Notes: a model not told the origin generated them from the sequence alone. 64,000 nucleotides of DNA from Pseudomonadota bacterium (GCA_023423535.1 JAFAFL010000002.1:62001-126000); one strand, 5' to 3'; shown: positions 45,632-54,098, counted from the stretch's first letter. Translations and numbers: made by a program.

Positions 45632-46236
45632 AGCTTTCGAGCGCGTCCCGCACTGACGGCGCCGTGGAGGCCGAGCTGGCGGTTGGGGACGGGTCGCGAC
45701 GGGCGCGCGCAGGCGCGGCGGGAGACGTGTCGCTGCAGGTGCACCGGCTCTACCTCGAGCACGGTGGGCAGCTGCGCTCGGTGCTGCGCCGGCTGACGGA
45801 TGCGCGGGAGGTCGAGGATCTCGTGCAGGAGGTCTTCGTGGTGGCGCTCGGCCGTTACGCGCAGCTCGAGGCGGCGCGCTCACAGCGGGCGTGGCTGCTG
45901 GGCGTGGCGGTGAAGGTCGCGGCGGGACACCGGCGCAAGCAATGGGTGCGTGGCTGGTTCGGGATCACGCCGGAGGGCTCGCGGGAGCCGGTGGCGGCGC
46001 GCACGCCGGAAGGGGACCTGATGCAGCGGGACGCGGAGCGGGTCGTGCGAGGAGCGCTCGAGACGCTCTCGCCACGCAAGCGCGAGGTGTTCGTGCTCTT
46101 CGAGCTGGAGGGGGTGTCCGGCGCGGAGATCGCCGCCGCGGTCGGATGTCCGCTGAAGACGGTGTGGACGCGCCTCTTCCACGCGCGGAAGGACTTTGCC
46201 CGCGCGCTCGAGGCGATGGGGGTGACCGATGTCTGA
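45628..46236 (+). CDS. ECF-type RNA polymerase sigma factor
   Basis: The 202-residue protein has region 2 (about 38-100: VHRLYLEHGGQLRSVLRRL, then VEDLVQEVFVVAL) and region 4 (about 140-195: LSPRKREVFVLFELEGVSGAEIAAAVGCPLKTVWTRL). It lacks regions 1 and 3, as ECF factors do. It should direct transcription of its own operon in response to an envelope cue. The start overlaps the preceding stop (ATGA), and its end overlaps the FecR-like gene by 8 bases. Those overlaps point to balanced synthesis of sigma factor and regulator. Confidence 0.9.
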   Translation: MKLSSASRTDGAVEAELAVGDGSRRARAGAAGDVSLQVHRLYLEHGGQLRSVLRRLTDAREVEDLVQEVFVVALGRYAQLEAARSQRAWLLGVAVKVAAGHRRKQWVRGWFGITPEGSREPVAARTPEGDLMQRDAERVVRGALETLSPRKREVFVLFELEGVSGAEIAAAVGCPLKTVWTRLFHARKDFARALEAMGVTDV

Positions 46237-47194
46237 CCTGAAGGAGCCGAGGCGTCTGTCGGAGCGCGAGGTGGTGCCGCGCGAACTCGAAGCGACGGCC
46301 CGGGTGATGCGGCGGCTCGGTCCTTCGCCGGAGGTTTCTCGCGCGCAGGCCGAGGCCACCTGGGACGCCGTGCTCGCGCAGACCGTGGCGCGCTCGATGC
46401 GGCCACGGTGGGTTCCCGCGCTCGGCTTCGCGGTGCCGGCGGTGCTCGTGATCGCGGTCGGCGTGGCGGTCGCGCTGCAGCCGGTCGCCCAGACGCAGCC
46501 GGCGGCGTGGACGGTCATGGAAGGGGCTCGCCTCATCGCAGCGACGGCGGAGGCGCCCGCGCGACTGGTGGAGGGCAAGGTGACCGGCCTTCCGCGAACG
46601 GAGGTCGGCGCGCGGGCGGAGGTGCTCTCTACGCCGCACGGCTCGGTGACCTGGCGTGACGCGCGGTTCCTGCTCGACGTGACGCCGGAGCGGACGTTGC
46701 TCGTCGTGCAGGAGGGCGAGGTCGTCTGGCGCGGCGCGGCCGGTGAGCGGACGCTGCACGCCGGCGCGGAGCTGCGCGCGCCACCGCTGGTGCAGGCGCT
46801 GCCGCCGTCTTCCGATTGCCCCGCGTCGCCGCTGACGAGTCGCATCGGCTGTCTGGAGTCGCTCGCGCGCGGAGAGGGCCTCGCGGCGGAGAACGCGCTG
46901 TTCGAGCTCGCGTGGCTGGAGCTGCACGAGCGCGCGGCACCGGACGCGGCGTTGACGCGCTGGGAGAGCTACCTCGCGCGCTTTCCCGAGGGCACGCTGG
47001 AGTCCGAGGCCCGGGCGATGCGCGTGCTCACCCTCGCCGAGTCCGGCCGGCTGTCGGCCGCGCGTGCAGAGCTTCAGCGCTTCCACGAGGCGGTGCCGGA
47101 CAGTCCCCTCCTCCCGCCGCTCGATGCGGCGATGAAGCTTTCGGCGAGCACCGGCACTTCCGCGCTCCAGACGGGGCCGGAGGGATCGCGATGA
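46229..47194 (+). CDS. FecR-like membrane regulator with TPR-like C-terminus, putative anti-sigma partner
   Basis: The 321-residue protein has an N-terminal cytoplasmic part (about 1-58), a single membrane helix (about 60-84) and a periplasmic FecR-like beta region (about 95-185, with STPHGSVTWRDARFLLDV). A helical TPR-like end carries a Cys pair (about 195-300). FecR proteins sense envelope signals and control a cognate ECF sigma factor. The gene overlaps the sigma factor gene by 8 bases, and its own stop overlaps the lipoprotein ATG. The N-terminus lacks the zinc-binding HxxxCxxC anti-sigma motif, so sigma inhibition is inferred from context. Confidence 0.78.
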   Translation: MSDLKEPRRLSEREVVPRELEATARVMRRLGPSPEVSRAQAEATWDAVLAQTVARSMRPRWVPALGFAVPAVLVIAVGVAVALQPVAQTQPAAWTVMEGARLIAATAEAPARLVEGKVTGLPRTEVGARAEVLSTPHGSVTWRDARFLLDVTPERTLLVVQEGEVVWRGAAGERTLHAGAELRAPPLVQALPPSSDCPASPLTSRIGCLESLARGEGLAAENALFELAWLELHERAAPDAALTRWESYLARFPEGTLESEARAMRVLTLAESGRLSAARAELQRFHEAVPDSPLLPPLDAAMKLSASTGTSALQTGPEGSR

Positions 47195-48762
47195 TGATGA
47201 TGCGGACGGTGTTCTGGGCGGTGTGTGCGGTGTCGGTGCTCGGCGGTTGTTTCGTCGCGCCGCGAGATACGCCGGTGGGTGGCGTGGAGGGCGAGCCGGA
47301 CGGTGGCGGGAGCGGGAACCCTGGCGGCGGGTACGAGTATCCGGGCTGCGCGAACGAGGACTACAACTGCTCGCGCCTGCTGACTTTCTACTGCGCGGCG
47401 GAGGCGGTCCGGCTCGAGCACGCGGACGGCTGCACGGTGGACGAAGACTGCACCTTCGCCCCGGTGGACGACCTCTGCACGGGCGCCGCGACCTGCAGTG
47501 ATCCGGTGGTGACCCACTCACAGCGCGTCGCGTTCGAGGCGGCTTTCGCGCGGGAAGTCTCTGCCTACTGCCGCAGCAACGGCGGATGTCACGAGTCGCC
47601 GTCGTGCGTGGGGTCGCGGAACGACTACCGCGCCGCGTGCGTGGCCGGCACGTGCCAGTCGGTGTTGAAGCAGCAGACGATCAGCGCGCCCCCGCCGCTG
47701 CCGGAGGCGCTCTGCGAGTGGACGATGCCCAGCGCGGGAGGGCTCTGCCAGGACCCGGGCGGGTGCCTCGTGCTGCATCGAGATGGAACGTCTCCGGTGG
47801 TGGTGCTCACCCGAAGTGCGCTCGGCGACGACGTGCTCCACTTCATCCCGCTCGTGACCGACAGCCACCTGTTCTTCACGACCTTCCGGCCGGTGGCAAA
47901 GCCCGTCGGGCCCTCGCGCTTCGTGGCGATGCCGTCGTTGGGTGGGCCGATGACGGACCTCCTCACGCTGCCCGCGGGAACGTCGTTCGGAAGCATCTCC
48001 GCCCCGGCGTGGGATCCCGCGTACGGGCTCTGGTTCACCACCGACACGACCGGCGCGAGCCCCGAGCGTTCGGTGCGCGTGTCTCCGCTCCTCGGCGGCG
48101 AACCGCAGGTCTCGAGCGTGGCCTATCCGCAGATCACCGGGCCGACCTCCAACGGCATCGCCGAGGGCTCGAAATATCTCGTCGCGCAGGCGGATGGGCT
48201 CTGGGAGTTCTACCCGGCGGGAGGCTCGCGGCTGGTGGCGGCGACGGACATCGTCACCATTGCGGCGGATGGCGATCACCTCGTCTTCTCCTCGTGCAAC
48301 AGCAGCGGCCACGGTCCCTGCGCGGTGGTCGCCTACAGCCGCAGCGCGGGCACCACGCAGACGCTGATCGGCCCGGTGGACGAGGACATCCGTTCGCTCG
48401 CGATCGAAGGCGGTGCCGTCTATGCGCTGAGCGGCCGGCGGCTGAGGCGGGTCCCTCTCACGGGTGGCGTCGTCGAGGTCCTCTACGAGGGCGAGAGCTT
48501 CCCGCAGCACTCGGGCACGCTCGCGCCGCGTTCGCTGAAGGTGGAGGGCGACCGCGCATATCTCGGCGAGATCTGCCACCGCGACGCGGACGCGCCCGGC
48601 TACGGCACGGTGGAGCTGGACCTCACCGCGGGGACTTCACGCTGGCTCAACGCGGATCCGGCCTTCCCCCACGTTCCGCACGTGGTTCCCTTCCACGGCT
48701 GGGAGGAGCCGCCGCTGCGCAACGCGCACGGCTTCTACGTGTGGCAGCCGCCCTCGCCCTGA
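47191..48762 (+). CDS. Large lipoprotein, Cys-rich N-terminus and beta-propeller-like body
   Basis: The 523-residue protein has a lipobox (VSVLGGC, near residue 20) and a Gly-rich linker. A Cys-rich segment follows (about 48-160, at least ten Cys). The body is strand-rich with repeated short blocks (DGLWEFYPAGG and YALSGRRLRRVPLTGG) resembling beta-propeller blades. It is the last gene of the sigma/FecR operon and is coupled to it by an ATGA overlap. Four consecutive ATG codons (47191-47202) leave the exact start uncertain by up to three residues. It overlaps the convergent STAS-like gene by 28 bases. It may be a surface sensor or the operon's output. Confidence 0.72.
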   Translation: MMMMRTVFWAVCAVSVLGGCFVAPRDTPVGGVEGEPDGGGSGNPGGGYEYPGCANEDYNCSRLLTFYCAAEAVRLEHADGCTVDEDCTFAPVDDLCTGAATCSDPVVTHSQRVAFEAAFAREVSAYCRSNGGCHESPSCVGSRNDYRAACVAGTCQSVLKQQTISAPPPLPEALCEWTMPSAGGLCQDPGGCLVLHRDGTSPVVVLTRSALGDDVLHFIPLVTDSHLFFTTFRPVAKPVGPSRFVAMPSLGGPMTDLLTLPAGTSFGSISAPAWDPAYGLWFTTDTTGASPERSVRVSPLLGGEPQVSSVAYPQITGPTSNGIAEGSKYLVAQADGLWEFYPAGGSRLVAATDIVTIAADGDHLVFSSCNSSGHGPCAVVAYSRSAGTTQTLIGPVDEDIRSLAIEGGAVYALSGRRLRRVPLTGGVVEVLYEGESFPQHSGTLAPRSLKVEGDRAYLGEICHRDADAPGYGTVELDLTAGTSRWLNADPAFPHVPHVVPFHGWEEPPLRNAHGFYVWQPPSP

Positions 48763-49157
48763 GCGCGCCGGATGTGCGGACGGGCCTGGCGCAGCGCCCA
48801 CTCGATCGCCTCGTCCGCGCTGGCGAAGACGCGCCACGCGGTGGGGTAGTCGGTGAGCATGAGGATCGTCATGCTGATGAAGCGCAGCAGCGGCGAGGGC
48901 AACACGAAGGCGGTGCCCACGCAGTGCCGCTCCAGCCGCGCGCGATTCGACCGCTGCCACGCTTCGGTCCGCCGGCGCAGCTGCGGTGAGACGCCGCGGA
49001 GCCCGCTGGCATCGAGCACCGCCGCGAAGGGCTCGTCTCGCGCGAGCACCGCGTCGCCGGCACGGATGAAGGCCTCGACGTCTGCTTCGGTGGCGCCCTC
49101 GCCCATCCGGTAGATGACGACCGGCCAGCCGAGGGTGTCGACTTCCCAGGTGCCCAT
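48735..49157 (-). CDS. Small STAS/SpoIIAA-like protein
   Basis: The 140-residue soluble protein begins with a beta strand pattern (WEVDTLGWPVVIYRM), then a helix and FAAVLDASGLRGVSPQ, a layout reminiscent of SpoIIAA-like/STAS domains. An aspartate followed by Ala-Ser (LDAS) sits where STAS proteins carry the regulatory Ser. The assignment is by pattern only. It lies 13 bases downstream of a histidine kinase gene on the same strand, suggesting a signalling pair. Its 3' end overlaps the lipoprotein gene on the opposite strand. Confidence 0.55.
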   Translation of the reverse strand: MGTWEVDTLGWPVVIYRMGEGATEADVEAFIRAGDAVLARDEPFAAVLDASGLRGVSPQLRRRTEAWQRSNRARLERHCVGTAFVLPSPLLRFISMTILMLTDYPTAWRVFASADEAIEWALRQARPHIRRAQGEGGCHT

Positions 49158-49170
49158 GCGCGGCGGCCTT

Positions 49171-50580
49171 CTAGCGCGAAAGCGGGAGCCGGATCACGCA
49201 GGCCACCCCCGGCAGTGCTTCGTCCAGAGAGACGGCCCCCCGGTGCGCCTCTACGATGCGCCGGACCACCGCGAGTCCGAGTCCGCTGCCCGTCGTCCTC
49301 GTGGTGGCAAAGGGCTGAAAGAGCCTCCGGCGGATCTCCGGCGCGAGCCCTCGGCCGGAGTCGCGCACGGTCAGCTTCGCCTGCTCGGCCTCTCTCTCGA
49401 CACGCAGCAGCAAGGTCCGTCCTCCTTCCGCAACCGCCAGCGCCTGCAGCGCGTTGCGCACCACGTGCCCGAGCGCGATGCGCAGCAGCGGCCCGTCCAT
49501 CTCCACCGTCAGCTCCCGGTCCAGCTCGCGCACGATCTGCAGGTGCAGCGAGTCCATGCCCTCCGCGCCGAGCTCCCGCTGCAGGGCGTCCTCGAGCACC
49601 GGCGCCACCGCCCGCTGCTCGAGTACCGGGGCGATGGGACGCACGAACTCGAGCAGCGCGCGCACCAGCGCGTCGAGCCTGGCGACCTCGTCGTCGAGGA
49701 TGAGCTGCAGCTCGGCGGTGACGATGTTCGGAGGCTGCCGGCGCAGCAGCGCGGCCACGTTCGCGATCGCGCCCAGCGGGTTGCGGATCTCGTGCGCGAC
49801 GACCGCCGCCATCTCGCCCAGGGCCGCGAGCTCCCGGCGCTGCACGAGCACCTCCTGGGTGCGCCTCAGCTCCTCGAAGGACGCGTGCAGCTGCGCCTCC
49901 ACCCGCTTGAGCTCGCTCACGTCGAGGTCCACCGCCAGCGCGCCCTGCACCCCGCCCTCCACGCGGACCGGAGAGACCACCCGCACGAGGTGGCGGTCGA
50001 TCCCGCCGAGCGAGCACTCCAATTCCTCCTGCGACGTCTCACCGAGCAACGCGCGCCGGAAGCCGCGCAGCCAGCTCTCGCGCCAGCTCTCGGGCAGGGG
50101 AAGCTCCTCCAGCCTGCGCCCGAGCACCGGCCCCAGCCGCGCCTCCACGGTGGCGTTCTGCAGCATGCAGCGCCCCGCGCGGTCGACGATCCAGAAGTCG
50201 AAGGGCAGCGCCTCGCCGAGCGCGGAGAGCCAGCCCTCGACCGCCTGCCACTGCCGCTCGTGCGCGCGCTCCGCGGAGACGTCCACCGTCAGGCCGAGCA
50301 CCTCGTCACCTCCGCCCGGTGCGCGGGTGAGCGTGGTGCGGCCCCAGCCTTCGGGCGCGGAGCCGCCTTCGAAGAGCGCGTGCTCCAGCGTCACCTGCCC
50401 GGGGGCGTTTGCGACATCGTTCGTGCGCAGCCGCTGCAGCGCCTCGGGAAGGCGGGGATCTGCGCGCAGGCCGGCGGGAGCGGAAGCGAGGTCCGGGCCG
50501 AGGCGGAACACACGAACCCCGGCGGCGGCGACGAGCCTGCTCCACGCTTCCGGGGATAGTGATGGGATCTCGTCCGCCAT
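49171..50580 (-). CDS. PAS-containing sensor histidine kinase, soluble
   Basis: The 469-residue protein has a PAS-like region (about 115-235, with FDFWIVDRAGRCMLQN), a short coiled coil, then HisKA with VVAHEIRNPLGAI (phospho-acceptor His near residue 270). An intact HATPase domain follows: N box HVVRNALQAL, G1 VRDSGRGLAPE, F box LFQPFATT and G2 GSGLGLAVVRRI. No membrane helix is seen. There is no response regulator beside it, only the STAS-like gene, so its target is elsewhere. GGCAGG lies upstream of ATG. Confidence 0.88.
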   Translation of the reverse strand: MADEIPSLSPEAWSRLVAAAGVRVFRLGPDLASAPAGLRADPRLPEALQRLRTNDVANAPGQVTLEHALFEGGSAPEGWGRTTLTRAPGGGDEVLGLTVDVSAERAHERQWQAVEGWLSALGEALPFDFWIVDRAGRCMLQNATVEARLGPVLGRRLEELPLPESWRESWLRGFRRALLGETSQEELECSLGGIDRHLVRVVSPVRVEGGVQGALAVDLDVSELKRVEAQLHASFEELRRTQEVLVQRRELAALGEMAAVVAHEIRNPLGAIANVAALLRRQPPNIVTAELQLILDDEVARLDALVRALLEFVRPIAPVLEQRAVAPVLEDALQRELGAEGMDSLHLQIVRELDRELTVEMDGPLLRIALGHVVRNALQALAVAEGGRTLLLRVEREAEQAKLTVRDSGRGLAPEIRRRLFQPFATTRTTGSGLGLAVVRRIVEAHRGAVSLDEALPGVACVIRLPLSR

Positions 50581-50669
50581 GACCTGCCGGAAGAGACTAC
50601 TACGCCGGTATCGCTGGACTCAGCACCGCTTCGGCGCCGCCAGCAACAGCGTGATCTTCCGGCCTCGCT

Positions 50670-51557
50670 TCAGTGCGCGCGCGCGTCGCGCTCGGCGTCG
50701 AGCAGGCGCTTGCGGGAGATCTCGAGGTACCGCTCGTCGAGGTCGATGCCCACGTAGCGGCGGCCGAGCCTCAGCGCGGCGGCGCCGGTGGTGCCGGAGC
50801 CGTTGAAGGGATCGAGCACCAGCTCTCCCTCCTTCGACGCGGCCTCGATCACCCGCTCCAGCAGCGCGAGCGGCTTCTGGGTGGGGTGCGAGCCGTGCGC
50901 CTTCTCGCCCTTGCGCGGCGCGATCTGAGTCCACACGCGGCCCTCGCCGTCGGCCGTGAGCTCCTCGTCGCCGGTCTGCGGGAGGTTCCACACGTCGCGC
51001 ATCTGCTTGCCGCCGTTCTCCGCCTTCATCCGCGCGTAGTTGAAGGTGTGCTGGAGCTTGCCCTTCGACGTCGGCGAGGCCCACACCAGCAGCTCGGTGG
51101 AGTGCGTGAAGTAGCGGCAGGAGAGGTTCGGGCTGGCGTTCGGCTTGTACCAGGTGACCGTGTTCAGCAGCTTGAAGCCCAGCCGCTGCAGCGCGAAGCC
51201 CACGTTGAAGATCACGTGCTGCGTACCGGAGACCCAGATCGTCCCGGTCGGCTTGAGCACGCGCTTGCAGGCGCGCAGCCACTCCATGGTGAACTCGTGG
51301 TCGTGCTCCACACCGCGGGAGACGTCCCAGTTCCCCTTCCCCACCGCGGCGCGCTTGCCGCCCTTGCAGGTGAAGCCTCCGTTGGAGAGGAAGTAGGGCG
51401 GATCGGCGAAGACGAGATCGAACGATCCCTCCTCGAGCTTCTCCAGCAGCGAGAGCGAGTCGCCGCGCAACAGGCGCCAGGAGCGTCCCCGGGCGAACTC
51501 GGCTTCCGTCAGCGACGGCCGTAGCTTGTGCGGCTCCGCCGCGATCTCCCAACGCAT
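50670..51557 (-). CDS. Solitary DNA methyltransferase of the beta group (DpnA/CcrM-like)
   Basis: The 295-residue enzyme has motif IV ADPPYFL (52-55) ahead of motif I LDPFNGSGTTG (near 258), the beta-group order of N6-adenine/N4-cytosine methyltransferases. The middle reads GNWDVS, GTIWVSGTQHVIF, NLSCRYFTHSTELLVW and HTFNYARMK, similar to enzymes such as DpnA. No restriction endonuclease gene lies nearby, so it is probably a regulatory or orphan methylase. ATG at 51557 is preferred to the adjacent GTG, because GGAGG is 4 bases before it. The target sequence cannot be read. Confidence 0.88.
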   Translation of the reverse strand: MRWEIAAEPHKLRPSLTEAEFARGRSWRLLRGDSLSLLEKLEEGSFDLVFADPPYFLSNGGFTCKGGKRAAVGKGNWDVSRGVEHDHEFTMEWLRACKRVLKPTGTIWVSGTQHVIFNVGFALQRLGFKLLNTVTWYKPNASPNLSCRYFTHSTELLVWASPTSKGKLQHTFNYARMKAENGGKQMRDVWNLPQTGDEELTADGEGRVWTQIAPRKGEKAHGSHPTQKPLALLERVIEAASKEGELVLDPFNGSGTTGAAALRLGRRYVGIDLDERYLEISRKRLLDAERDARAH

Positions 51558-51615
51558 CACGCCTCCAGAGTGGATGCGTTCACGTTAAGGCGCGGCGGAT
51601 CCGCGTAAAGTTTTC

Positions 51616-51631
51616 AGCCGTTCAAGCGGCT
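51616..51631 (-). terminator. Weak hairpin at the end of rpmE
   Basis: AGCCG/CGGCT can pair around a 6-base loop (51616-51631), overlapping the L31 stop codon. No proper T-run follows, only AAAACTTT, so efficient intrinsic termination is doubtful. Confidence 0.3.
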
Positions 51632-51893
51632 ACGCCTTGGCCGGCTTCTTCTCCGCGGCCTTCTTGTCGGCGGCGGCCTTCTTGTCCACGGCGGTCTGCG
51701 AGCCGTACTTCTTCTTGAACCGGTCGACGCGGCCCGCGGTGTCCACGAGCTTGTACTTGCCGGTGAAGAAGGGGTGGCAGCTGGCGCAGATTTCCACGTT
51801 GAACGAGCCGCGGGTGGAGCGGGTCTCAATCGTGTTGCCGCACGCGCAGGAGATACGGGCGGGGGGATACGTCGGGTGGATGTCGCTCTTCAT
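51630..51893 (-). CDS. rpmE: Ribosomal protein L31, zinc-binding type
   Basis: The 87-residue protein has the C+ L31 zinc ligands: CAC (Cys16, Cys18) and CASCH (Cys36, Cys39), within KSDIHPTYPPARISC and FNVEICASCHPFFTGK. It is a component of the large subunit near the central protuberance. The C-terminal about 20 residues are a Lys/Ala-rich extension (AVDKKAAADKKAAEKK) beyond the usual end. The Zn-binding form normally prevails when zinc is sufficient. GAGAGGACTGACAC precedes ATG. It is followed by the methyltransferase gene after 72 bases. Confidence 0.95.
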   Translation of the reverse strand: MKSDIHPTYPPARISCACGNTIETRSTRGSFNVEICASCHPFFTGKYKLVDTAGRVDRFKKKYGSQTAVDKKAAADKKAAEKKPAKA

Positions 51894-52007
51894 GTGTCAG
51901 TCCTCTCGCCTTTCCCCATCCCGAAGTGGGACGGAGGTGCTGGCGGCCCAGGGGGAACGGGGCTCATAGCAGCGGCCCCGCTCCGATCTCAAGGGACGTA
52001 ACGCGCC

Positions 52008-53129
52008 TCAGTGACCCGCGCTGCCGGGGGGCTCGATGCGTCGCACCTCGGCTGCCAGGGCAGCGTCCTCGCCCACGTCGGGCGTGAGCGTCACCCACTC
52101 CAGCCCGAGCCTGCGCCCGCCTGCCTTGCGGCCTGCCGTGATGCGCGACTGCACGTCCTTCTTCCGCTCGTCGAACTGGGTCAGCGTGCGGCCGAGCGCG
52201 GCCTTCGTCTCCGCGTCCTTCGCCGCCGCGATCCGCGCCTTCACCGTCTCCGTCTGCTGCTCGAGCATCTTCAACGTCTGCTCGTCGCGCTCGAGCTCCG
52301 CGCCGTCCTGCAAAAGGCCCTCGCCGAGCGGCACCGTGAGCACGCCGAGCATCCGGCCGCGCTCACCGCTGGGGACGACGAAGTTCGAGTCGCCCTTCTG
52401 CGCCATGCCCGGACCGCGCGCCTCGTGCGACTGGAGGATCAGATCCACGCTCCCGCCGAGCTCGCGCGACAGCTGCAGTCCGTCCGCATACGGCACCGCG
52501 GCGAGCACCACGATGAGGTCCACCTTCTCCTTGCCGGTCAGCGCGCGCAGCCGCTTCGCCTCCGCGCGCACGAGCGGCGCGGCCGGGACCGCCTTTACGT
52601 CGGCGCTCTTCGGCACCGGACCCGCGGGTGATGCGCCGATCAGCGCCACGCGGGCCCCGCCCGTCTCGACCACGTGCGACGGCGCGAAGAACGGCTTGTC
52701 ATCCTTGCCGACGATGTTCGCCGAGACGACGGGCACCTTCGCCTTCGCCGCCTGCGCCTTCAGCCACTGAGGCCCCTGGACGAGATCCCGCTGGCCCGCC
52801 GCCATCGCCTGCGTGCCGAGCTTGCCCATCGTCGCGAGGATGAAGGCCGCGCGCTTCTCGTCCGCGTCACCCAGCAGGCCCGGCTGTTTCCACAGCGCGT
52901 TGCCCGAATCCACCAGCAGCACCGGTCCCTGCTTCTTCGTCTTCTCGATCACTGCCTTTCGCCTGGCCAGACCGCCGGCGGGGGAGTGCCGTCAACCACA
53001 GGGGGCGACTTCGCCCCCGTTGTCTCCGGTGAAGAGGATCGTCACCTTCGGCGCGGCCTTCGCCTGCGCGAACGCGGGGCCGGCGCAGAGCAGCACGAGC
53101 GCCGCGGTGAGCGGGATGAGACTGCGCAT
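52008..53129 (-). CDS. 5'-nucleotidase-like exported protein with in-frame UGA, candidate selenoprotein
   Basis: Read from ATG at 53129, the first 45 codons encode a signal peptide (MRSLIPLTAALVLL...AFAQA) and KVTILFTGDNGGEVAPCG. Codon 46 is UGA (52992-52994). The same frame then continues with RHSPPAGGLARRK and runs 327 more residues to a normal stop. Related 5'-nucleotidase-like proteins typically show PCGC then GGLARR here, so UGA replaces a conserved Cys; this is from memory, not a search. The fold is metallophosphoesterase-like, but metal ligands are degenerate (GDNG for NDxH; no GNHE). A hairpin lies just after UGA. A GTG at 52952 would lose the signal peptide and first domain. ATG directly follows the neighbour's TAG. 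A nonsense mutation or sequence error is the alternative. Confidence 0.7.
52960..52980 (-). promoter_or_regulatory. Candidate bacterial SECIS hairpin after the UGA codon
   Basis: On the minus strand, starting 12 nt after UGA, CGCCGGC pairs with GCC-A-GGCG (one bulged A) around the 6-base loop GGTCTG. The loop begins 18 nt after UGA. The E. coli fdhF SECIS loop AGGTCT begins 17 nt after its UGA, and the GU recognised by SelB is present here too. The bulge lies on the 3' rather than the 5' side, a difference from fdhF. Confidence 0.5.
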
Positions 53130-54014
53130 CTAGCGGCCACCCTTCTTCGGAGCAGGTGCGGGTGCAGGCTTCTTCTTCTTGTCCAGCTCGGCGATGCGCC
53201 CGCGCGCAGTCTGCGCCGCGTCGCTCTTCGGGTACGCCTTCACCAGCTCCTCCAGCGCGAGCCGCGACTCGTCCGCCATGCGCAGCTTCGAGAAACACTC
53301 CGAGGAGCGCAGGTAGGCCTGCGGCGCGGACCGGCTCTTCGGGTGCTCCTGGATGACCTTGCCGTACTCGAAGAGGGCCTCGCGGCACTTGTCCTCGCGC
53401 GCCCACAGCTCGCCCATGCCGAAGACCGCGTCGCCGGTGAGCTCGTGCTTCGGCCACTTGCGGATGAACTCGTCGTAGAGCCGCCGCGCCACCTGCACGT
53501 CGCCCTCCTTCGCGCGCGCCTCCGCCAGCTCGAGGAAGGGCTTCGGCTCCGTGGGACGCTCGAGCTCCTGCAGCTTCTTGCGGGCCTCCCACCGCGCCGC
53601 CGCCTCCGGCCCGAGGATCGCGAGCACCTTCTGCTCGGTCTCGGTGTCGAGGCTCTCCATCCGCGAGCGCAGCTCCGCGAGCTGGAAGAGCTGCTTCTCC
53701 AGCTCGCCGCGGAGCGCCGCGACGTCCTCGATCGTCTTCTGCACGAGGACCGCCTGGTCCGCACCGCTGCGACGCGCGGCCTTGTCCAGCGACTCGAGCG
53801 CGGCGGTCACCTCCGCGATCTTCGCGTCGATCTTCGGGAGGAGGTCCTGCTTCGTCGTTTGCAGCTCGCCGCGGAGGCGCTCGTTCTCGCCTTCCAGTCG
53901 ATCGACCCGGAGCTCGAGCGCCCGGCCGCGGTCCGCCGGATAGATGCAGCCGGGCCCGAGGAGCAGCGCCGCCGACGCAGAGGTGTAGAGGAGGGTGCGG
54001 GACAGCAGAGACAT
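53130..54014 (-). CDS. Coiled-coil and TPR lipoprotein (CpoB/YbgF-like)
   Basis: The 294-residue protein has a lipobox (LLLGPGC, Cys23), a long coiled coil (about 30-125, with LRVDRLEGENERLRGELQ) and a TPR region (about 155-275: FLELAEARAKEGDVQVARRL, EALFEYGKVIQEHPKS). That order matches CpoB/YbgF, which coordinates outer-membrane constriction with the Tol-Pal system, but a lipid anchor is unusual and no tol genes adjoin. A Lys/Pro tail ends the protein. TAGGAT lies 6 bases upstream of ATG. Its TAG stop directly abuts the ATG of the nucleotidase-like gene. Confidence 0.75.
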   Translation of the reverse strand: MSLLSRTLLYTSASAALLLGPGCIYPADRGRALELRVDRLEGENERLRGELQTTKQDLLPKIDAKIAEVTAALESLDKAARRSGADQAVLVQKTIEDVAALRGELEKQLFQLAELRSRMESLDTETEQKVLAILGPEAAARWEARKKLQELERPTEPKPFLELAEARAKEGDVQVARRLYDEFIRKWPKHELTGDAVFGMGELWAREDKCREALFEYGKVIQEHPKSRSAPQAYLRSSECFSKLRMADESRLALEELVKAYPKSDAAQTARGRIAELDKKKKPAPAPAPKKGGR

Positions 54015-54098
54015 GCGGGCATCCTAGAGGTGGGTCCGCGCGCGGTCGACAGCGAACCGGAGCGCGGTCGCCCGAGGGTTCGCGGTACACTCGGCCGC

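Noticed and set aside
52008..52952. Nucleotidase-like gene starting at GTG 52952 as an intact cytoplasmic protein
   Set aside because: The start would remove a signal peptide and the conserved first strand that are encoded in frame immediately upstream of the UGA, and GTG there falls inside the conserved segment.
52992..52994. Reading the UGA as proof of a pseudogene
   Set aside because: The single UGA sits at a conserved Cys position, the rest of the frame is intact over 327 codons, and a SECIS-like hairpin follows. A pseudogene is still possible but less likely.
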